Below are positions 1 to 3,939 of a stretch of DNA of 6,445 bases, piece after piece (positions within the stretch are counted from its first letter, which is position 1; every line of letters begins with the position of its first letter). The stretch comes from CAIKAP01 sp964574605 (GTDB lineage Bacteria; Verrucomicrobiota; Verrucomicrobiia; Palsa-1439). Under the pieces are notes generated by a model, which searched no databases, was not told where the DNA came from, and worked only from the letters and a program-made list of their open reading frames with translations. The translations under genes were made by a program, and so were the position numbers. The DNA lies in NCBI GenBank assembly GCA_964574605.1, contig CAZNOK010000253.1:1-6445 (forward strand), given 5' to 3'.

Positions 1-41
1 TGGGGACATTCTCATCGAGGTCACAAGGGGACATTCTCACA
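1..41. repeat. Paired 13-bp direct repeats, probable end of an insertion sequence
   Basis: GGGGACATTCTCA occurs at 2-14 and again at 27-39, 25 bases apart; the intervening bases are not repeated. Read on the minus strand the block starts TGTGAG at 41 and runs leftwards out of the window. Several spaced copies of a short motif just inside a TG...CA end are typical of IS21-family and some related insertion sequences, so this may be the terminal region of such an element whose body lies beyond position 1. No transposase is visible, and the family assignment is inference. The block overlaps the last codons of the small secreted-protein gene. Confidence 0.5.
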
Positions 42-536
42 GTGGTACGACAGCGTGTTGAGTTGCTCCTTGCTCAGCGGCGCCGACCACGTTTTCAAGT
101 TGGCTGTCGCTGTCACGCGGTCCGCGGCGCACGCCATCGCCGGCTCCGACGGCATGTTACTGTCCAACTGCCAGTCCTTCTCCGTGACACGCAACGTGAC
201 CTTGCCCGTGTGGCGACGCTCATCGCGCTCCAGCTTCGGCGTGATCGTCAACGACCACACGGCGCGCGTCACGTTGCTGCCCTTGCCGAGGTTGGCGATT
301 TCCTCGGCGACCCGTCGCAACGCGCCGATGATGCCGCCGCCCCGCGACAAGGGATCAGGCTTCTCGAACACCATCTCCACGTGTTGCAACGTCGCGGTCG
401 TCGTATGCTCGATGGCCTTGCTCGGTGGCGACGCCGTTGTTTTCGAGCGGCGCTTGCGCAGCAACGGATCGTCGTCATCCGCCACGGCGCAAACCATTCC
501 CAGTAACAACACGATCATCAACATGCGATGGTTCAC
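21..536 (-). CDS. Small secreted protein of unknown function, 3' end altered by a repeat
   Basis: This 171-residue protein is not recognised. The GTG start at 536-534 is preferred over the ATG at 524 for three reasons. It overlaps the stop codon of the upstream TPR gene as GTGA. It has a GAGAGG ribosome-binding site 8 bases upstream. It also gives a proper signal peptide: a short basic start (NHR), a hydrophobic core (MLMIVLLLGMV) and an AVA cleavage site just before DDDD, after about residue 19. The mature part begins acidic, then basic (LLRKRRSK), followed by a mixed region with a glycine-rich turn (SRGGGIIGALRRVAEEI) and probable beta strands (AVWSLTITPKL, KVTLRVTEKDW). It is probably exported to the periplasm or surface. 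The final residues CENVPL and the TGA stop are encoded by the left-edge repeat, so the native C-terminus was probably replaced. It is translationally coupled to the TPR protein, which suggests a shared role. Confidence 0.7.
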   Translation of the reverse strand: MNHRMLMIVLLLGMVCAVADDDDPLLRKRRSKTTASPPSKAIEHTTTATLQHVEMVFEKPDPLSRGGGIIGALRRVAEEIANLGKGSNVTRAVWSLTITPKLERDERRHTGKVTLRVTEKDWQLDSNMPSEPAMACAADRVTATANLKTWSAPLSKEQLNTLSYHCENVPL

Positions 537-3226
537 TTGGGCAACCTCTCCAACGCGACCTGCGCCAGACGAAACTCCGGCCGGTCCAGTTGCAGTGTCT
601 TCAATGCTTCCGCAAAAAACTTCTTCGCCTCGTCCGTCTTCCCCGCCAGCCAGTGACGGTAACCAGCGTAGCAAAACGTCCGGCATTGCGCGACGTAGTC
701 ATAGGACGGGTCCACCTTCGGCGCCGGGTTTGTCCGGCCCAAAAGCGCGTCGAGGGATTCTTGGAGTTTCTTGTCCGGTGTGGCGTTGTGGAATTTCGCA
801 AGCGCTACTGCCGCTTTCTCGGACTTGCCGGCAATGTACCATAACGCCAATGCGCGCTCCGGTTGCACGCCCTCCGGCACTGTGCTGGCAAATTGCTCCG
901 CCGCCTTCGTGTCGCCATTGAGGAGCGCGCACAACGCCGCCATCACCTTCGCGTCGCCGTCGCCGGGCGCGAGCGCGACAACTTTCGCGGAGGCCGCCGC
1001 AGCGTCCTTGTACGCGCCGGCGAGGTACAACTCCAGCGCGAGATTGCTCCACAGCGCATCGTCGTCGCTGCTCGTTTTCAACTGCTCGCGCAACAACGCG
1101 ACGGCTTTGTCGTGCTGGCCGGCGTTGGAGAATGTGTCGGGATCGTTTGGGTCGGCGGCGACGCCCTTGCGGATGTCGCGCGCGGCGTCGCTGGCGAACA
1201 GGTCGAAGATGATCGGGTGGCGTTGCTCGAAGAACTGGAGGTCCACGTCGAGAAACAGCTCTGTGAAGTCGGCTCTGTCGAGCGCAGCCTCATACACGAG
1301 CGCGCCCGACGAATCGTAGCCGAGCAGTTTCGCCGGGAACGTCTGCGCGCCGCGGCGCAGGCGGAGGTCGCTGATGAATTCCTTGCCGGCGTTGATGGCG
1401 TATTTGTGGTGCACCCAACTTTCGCGGACGCCTTCGTGGAAATCAAGAAAACCACCGACGGCGTAGTAGGCGACGCTCCGGCAGCGCAGTGTGAACCGCA
1501 GCGTGTTGCCGACAAACTGTGGGCGCACTTCCATCACGCTGGAGATGGAACCTTCCTTTTCCGGGCTGCGCACGGCAAATGGCCGGCACTCGATGCCGTC
1601 GTGAAAATAATCGCGCGAAGTGTAGAACGCGCGAGTGGTGACGAGGTGGCGGGCAAGCAACAGGTCGAGGTCGGGCATCTTTTCCCGCGCGCCGCGCGAT
1701 TCGAGGTCCTTGACGACCTCGGCATGGGGCAACGCATCGAGATGATCATCCCAACCCCTGCGCACCGAGCCCTTGAGCAGGCTGTTATAGATTTCGTTTT
1801 TGCGCCACATTGCCGGAAGCCATGATGCGTCGTAGATCGAGACATTCCCCCCGTGGTAGAGCCGCGCCAAGCTCTCGTTTGGACGGCAGAAAGAACAGTA
1901 GGCGAGGTAAGTGTTGACCGCAGTGGGCGCCGATTCGGGCTTTACACGGCGCCGCCGGATTGCGTTCTCGAAATACTTTGCGTAGTTCTCCGCGCGAGCG
2001 GGCGAATGATCGCGCAACGCGGTGGTGACTTCGGCAAGCCCGACCTCGTCGCCGGCCATCAGGTCGGCCAATGGTCGCGGGTCTTCGGCGGCGTACATGA
2101 ACCAGTACGCGGCCCATTGCGGGAGGTCTGCGCTGCCGATCCGTTGCCAGTCCGACTTGTCGCCGTAGGCCAACAGGTACAACGCCGCCGGGATCATCGG
2201 CCACTCGCGTTTGTGGCCGGGAGCGGTGAGCGCGCGGCAGAGACCGCGCATTGTGGCGAGCGTTTCCGGACTCGGATCGTCGAGCAGCGCCATCGCCGCG
2301 TTGCTGGCGGTCTTCGGATTCTGCGCGATGTGCCGGCGCAACGCCGGGTCGCCGGCGGCCACTCCCTCGAAGTGCAACCGAAGGGCGGCGGCGACCATCT
2401 GGTTGGAGTCGCCGGAGCGCGCCATCGTCGCCAACTGGCCGTGGTCGAGCAGGCCGAGGCGCATTTCGAGGTAGGCCAGTTCGTTGTAACGCCCGGCCAG
2501 GAGTTTCGCGTCCCCGGCGTCGCCCGCGGCGGCGAGGATCCGTGCGGCGTAGTTGCGAATGCGATCACGCAAATCGGCCTGCCGTTGCTTCTCTTCCTTG
2601 CTCGTTGCCGGGGGAAATCCCCAAAGAACGATAGTGGAAACCATTTGCTTGCGGGCGAGCGCGAGCGCGGCGACCAGTTGGTCCGGCGGCACGTTCGGAC
2701 GCAACATCCCGATGTTCTGGCGATACCAGTTCGTCGGCCGCAACCGGCTGAGCGCCGCGCGCAGTTTGTCCGCCGGTTTCAACGGCAACAGAATGCGCTC
2801 CGCCGGCTGGTCGTTCTTCGGCGGAATGCTCAGCCACAACGCCTGCGGCGCGGACACTTTGGCGTCGGCGGTCTGGTTCGAGGCGACGGTCACGCGCTGG
2901 AGCCATTCGGGCCGGCCTTTCGGCGCGAGCCAGTATGTTCCCGGCAAAACGACTGCCCAACGGTTCGAGCGCGAGCTTACTGTGAACAACGGCGCGTTGG
3001 TTCCGCCAATCGGACGCGAGGCGTCGTACACCTCAAACGGCGGCGTGTCCTGTTGGCCTGCCATGTCGGTGACGCGCAGCGATACGCGCCCCAACAGGCG
3101 GTAAATGGCGGGAACGCTGGCTGTCTCCCCGGTGTGCAGCCAGACGTTCAAGTAAAGAAGCAGGCCAACCGCGCACCAACCTGTACGCGCAATCCGCTTG
3201 CCAACAGCTAAAGTCGTTGTTTGCAT
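533..3226 (-). CDS. Large TPR-containing envelope protein of unknown function
   Basis: The protein is 897 residues long from the ATG at 3226-3224. The reading frame is open further, to 3343, but that extension is low-complexity, overlaps the tmRNA-like site at 3313-3335 and would bury the signal/anchor segment, so the internal ATG is chosen. No clear Shine-Dalgarno precedes it. From the start: a basic stretch (KRIAR), a hydrophobic segment at about residues 15-30 (TGWCAVGLLLYLNVWL) that is a signal peptide or single anchor, a probable beta-rich domain (about 45-135), a long helical, alanine-rich region (about 150-440), a CSFC pair at 444-447, and a beta-rich region around 560-675. Tetratricopeptide-like helical hairpins occupy about 698-783 (LWSNLALELYLAGAYKDAA), with a last one near 852-876 (GYRHWLAGKTDEAKKFF). 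TPRs normally bind partner proteins; no catalytic motif is recognised. It probably works outside the cytoplasmic membrane together with the overlapping small secreted protein. Its codon use and composition are strongly GC-rich, which also produces long antisense shadow frames. Confidence 0.85.
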   Translation of the reverse strand: MQTTTLAVGKRIARTGWCAVGLLLYLNVWLHTGETASVPAIYRLLGRVSLRVTDMAGQQDTPPFEVYDASRPIGGTNAPLFTVSSRSNRWAVVLPGTYWLAPKGRPEWLQRVTVASNQTADAKVSAPQALWLSIPPKNDQPAERILLPLKPADKLRAALSRLRPTNWYRQNIGMLRPNVPPDQLVAALALARKQMVSTIVLWGFPPATSKEEKQRQADLRDRIRNYAARILAAAGDAGDAKLLAGRYNELAYLEMRLGLLDHGQLATMARSGDSNQMVAAALRLHFEGVAAGDPALRRHIAQNPKTASNAAMALLDDPSPETLATMRGLCRALTAPGHKREWPMIPAALYLLAYGDKSDWQRIGSADLPQWAAYWFMYAAEDPRPLADLMAGDEVGLAEVTTALRDHSPARAENYAKYFENAIRRRRVKPESAPTAVNTYLAYCSFCRPNESLARLYHGGNVSIYDASWLPAMWRKNEIYNSLLKGSVRRGWDDHLDALPHAEVVKDLESRGAREKMPDLDLLLARHLVTTRAFYTSRDYFHDGIECRPFAVRSPEKEGSISSVMEVRPQFVGNTLRFTLRCRSVAYYAVGGFLDFHEGVRESWVHHKYAINAGKEFISDLRLRRGAQTFPAKLLGYDSSGALVYEAALDRADFTELFLDVDLQFFEQRHPIIFDLFASDAARDIRKGVAADPNDPDTFSNAGQHDKAVALLREQLKTSSDDDALWSNLALELYLAGAYKDAAAASAKVVALAPGDGDAKVMAALCALLNGDTKAAEQFASTVPEGVQPERALALWYIAGKSEKAAVALAKFHNATPDKKLQESLDALLGRTNPAPKVDPSYDYVAQCRTFCYAGYRHWLAGKTDEAKKFFAEALKTLQLDRPEFRLAQVALERLPK
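545..550 (-). promoter_or_regulatory. Ribosome-binding site that fixes the GTG start
   Basis: GAGAGG on the minus strand lies 8 bases before the GTG at 536. It sits inside the last codons of the TPR gene, consistent with translational coupling. The in-frame ATG at 524 has no comparable site, so this motif decides the start of the small secreted protein. Confidence 0.6.
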
Positions 3227-3312
3227 TGCTGTTGAAAACGCGATGCCATCGCGCTGTTGGCTCAACGATACGCGCCCAGCCCCGCGGCTGCAAGCGCGAA
3301 GAATTCTCAAAA

Positions 3313-3335
3313 TGGTGGAGGCGGTGGGAGTTGAA
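3313..3335 (-). other. tmRNA (ssrA) 3'-end remnant, candidate attachment site core
   Basis: On the minus strand this segment reads TTCAACTCCC, then ACCGCC, then TCCACCA. From memory it matches the last 23 nucleotides of E. coli tmRNA at all but three positions, including the T-loop, the G-U-compatible acceptor strand and the terminal CCA. Just upstream the expected T-stem strand (GTGGG) is not there (GTTGGA instead), and no tmRNA body, tag frame or 5' end is present within the next 350 bases. A truncated tmRNA 3' end is the usual footprint of an integrative element at ssrA. The polarity makes the lower-coordinate side (TPR operon) chromosomal and the higher-coordinate side the island. It could also be a chance or decayed copy. 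Confidence 0.5.
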
Positions 3336-3363
3336 TCCAACACACCACGTCATTTCTGCTGGA

Positions 3364-3403
3364 TTTTGCATGTTTTTGCAAATCTGAAATGCACCATAAT
3401 GCA
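3364..3403. repeat. Helically phased TGCA-type short repeats
   Basis: TTTTGCA occurs at 3364-3370 and 3374-3380, and AATGCA at 3388-3393 and 3398-3403. Each pair is exactly 10 bases apart, about one DNA turn, so the copies face the same side of the helix. The stretch is AT-rich. It lies 30-70 bases from the tmRNA-like core and could bind a repressor, excisionase or bending protein. No binding protein is identified. Confidence 0.4.
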
Positions 3404-3417
3404 TAGTTTAGGCGCTC

Positions 3418-3437
3418 TTTTGTCACGTTTTGTCACG
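3418..3437. repeat. Perfect 10-bp tandem repeat TTTTGTCACG (two copies)
   Basis: TTTTGTCACG is repeated without a gap at 3418-3427 and 3428-3437. The inner octamer TTTGTCAC recurs in inverted orientation (GTGACAAA) at 3514-3521. Such repeated short boxes beside a candidate core site resemble arm-type binding sites of tyrosine integrases, but they could equally be operator half-sites. Confidence 0.55.
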
Positions 3438-3513
3438 CCTGCCCTGGACTCAGTTTGCAGCACCCACCGCCCAATCAGAGGCCTAGGAAACCTAAAACCA
3501 TCATCATCCGAAT

Positions 3514-3521
3514 GTGACAAA
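3514..3521. repeat. Inverted copy of the TTTGTCAC box
   Basis: GTGACAAA is the exact reverse complement of the octamer inside the tandem repeat at 3418-3437. It lies just upstream of the ribosome-binding site of the plus-strand minigene, where an operator or a recombinase arm site would both make sense. An 8-bp match may also be coincidence. Confidence 0.3.
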
Positions 3522-3541
3522 TACAGAGAAGGAATTCATTG

Positions 3542-3589
3542 ATGTTTTTATCTCGGTTCCTGTTCAGTTTACAAGAACAGGGACGATGA
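3542..3589 (+). CDS. Possible 15-codon leader peptide
   Basis: An ATG at 3542 follows AGAAGGA (3527-3533) at good ribosome-binding distance and opens a 15-residue frame, MFLSRFLFSLQEQGR, ending in TGA. The stop overlaps an ATG at 3586 (ATGA) that opens a second frame of 19 codons, ending at 3645. A hairpin (3556-3584) covers most of the first frame. A ribosome-binding site, short peptide, stem and coupled restart together resemble a leader/attenuator arrangement, but no long plus-strand gene follows, so it may be the decayed start of a lost gene or chance. This is the only plus-strand coding signal in the window with a good ribosome-binding site. Confidence 0.2.
   Translation: MFLSRFLFSLQEQGR
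3556..3584. repeat. Hairpin, 10-bp stem with 9-base loop
   Basis: GTTCCTGTTC (3556-3565) pairs with GAACAGGGAC (3575-3584) through nine Watson-Crick pairs and one G-T pair; the central CCTGTTC/GAACAGG is perfect. It starts about 35 bases beyond the stop of the 103-codon minus-strand ORF and could end that transcript. Neither strand has a T-run after the stem, so it is not a standard intrinsic terminator. It could also be a dyad operator. Confidence 0.4.
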
Positions 3590-3618
3590 TGGCCAAAGGT
3601 GAATGGTCATTTCGACAA

Positions 3619-3930
3619 CTAGAGAGCGTCCAGCCATCTTGGTAATCGTTTGTCGCGAAAGTTTCGCAACTTCACACTGCTCACGTGTTCTAACGCGGTT
3701 ATCGGCAGTACAGTCGTCCAGTCAATACCGTGCTTCTTTCGAGCCTTTGTTCCAGATCGGCTCATGGCTAACGCCATTGTCTCTTCCAACATGTTCACGC
3801 AATCCCTGCCAGGAAGCTTGCCGGCTTCAACCGTCATGATAAGCTCGCGGAGAAAGCCGCGAACGCACAGGAGCATGATCTTCAAATGGCGGGTGTCCTG
3901 ACGTTCCTGTCCGGGCTTGTCCTGCGGCAA
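3619..3930 (-). CDS. Small basic hypothetical protein downstream of the helicase-nuclease
   Basis: This is a 103-residue frame if it starts at the TTG at 3930, or 85 residues from the ATG at 3876. Neither start has a strong ribosome-binding site; AGGA lies about 10 bases before another in-frame TTG at 3885. It lies nine bases after the TAA of the helicase gene and in the same frame. The family is not recognised. The sequence is basic and mostly helical in character (LRELIMTVEAGKLPG, CVNMLEETMALAMS, then the basic SGTKARKKHGIDWTT), and the tail is rich in R/K (KLRNFRDKRLPRWLDAL). There are no signal, membrane or catalytic motifs. Position and strand suggest co-transcription with the primase-helicase-nuclease, so it could be a DNA-binding accessory, or a non-coding trailer that is open by chance. 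Confidence 0.4.
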   Translation of the reverse strand: MPQDKPGQERQDTRHLKIMLLCVRGFLRELIMTVEAGKLPGRDCVNMLEETMALAMSRSGTKARKKHGIDWTTVLPITALEHVSSVKLRNFRDKRLPRWLDAL

Positions 3931-3939
3931 ACCAATCGC

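Larger units (their letters stand above)
3227..3618. other. Intergenic, signal-rich region (putative attachment region)
   Basis: There is no convincing protein gene across these 392 bases, and the middle part is visibly more AT-rich than the coding DNA on either side. It holds a tmRNA-3'-like segment (3313-3335), 10-bp-phased short repeats (3364-3403 and 3418-3437) with an inverted copy at 3514-3521, a small plus-strand frame with a ribosome-binding site (3542-3589) and a hairpin (3556-3584). The promoter of the TPR gene should lie between about 3230 and 3310, but I see no convincing -10/-35 pair. Confidence 0.6.

Noticed and set aside
1..41. CRISPR repeat-spacer unit
   Set aside because: Only two 13-bp copies with a short interval and no cas genes; this fits an insertion-sequence end better.
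1853..3211. 452-codon plus-strand open frame opposite the TPR gene
   Set aside because: It is rich in Arg/Gly/Val/Gln with no domain pattern and is fully antisense to a coherent gene with signal segment and TPRs. It is a typical shadow in GC-rich DNA, as are the plus-strand frames at 42-506, 55-921 and 863-1825.
3315..3329. G-quadruplex-like run of GG tracts on the plus strand
   Set aside because: Mostly two-base G tracts that are simply the complement of the tmRNA-like acceptor and T-arm; no independent reason to call a quadruplex.
3227..3343. N-terminal extension of the TPR protein to 3343
   Set aside because: It starts with GTG, overlaps the tmRNA-like site, has no ribosome-binding site and would place the signal/anchor segment some 55 residues in.
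3556..3584. Intrinsic terminator or SOS (LexA) box
   Set aside because: There is no T-run after the stem on either strand. GTTC...GAAC with a 9-base gap is the wrong order and spacing for a GAAC...GTTC LexA site.
3313..3660. Complete tmRNA gene on the minus strand
   Set aside because: Only the last 23 nt match. There is no 5' acceptor strand, tag frame or pseudoknot-like body within the expected length, and the T-stem does not pair cleanly.
3650..3901. 83-codon plus-strand open frame
   Set aside because: It is the antisense of the 103-codon minus-strand ORF, has no ribosome-binding site and no recognisable motif; the minus frame has better operon context.
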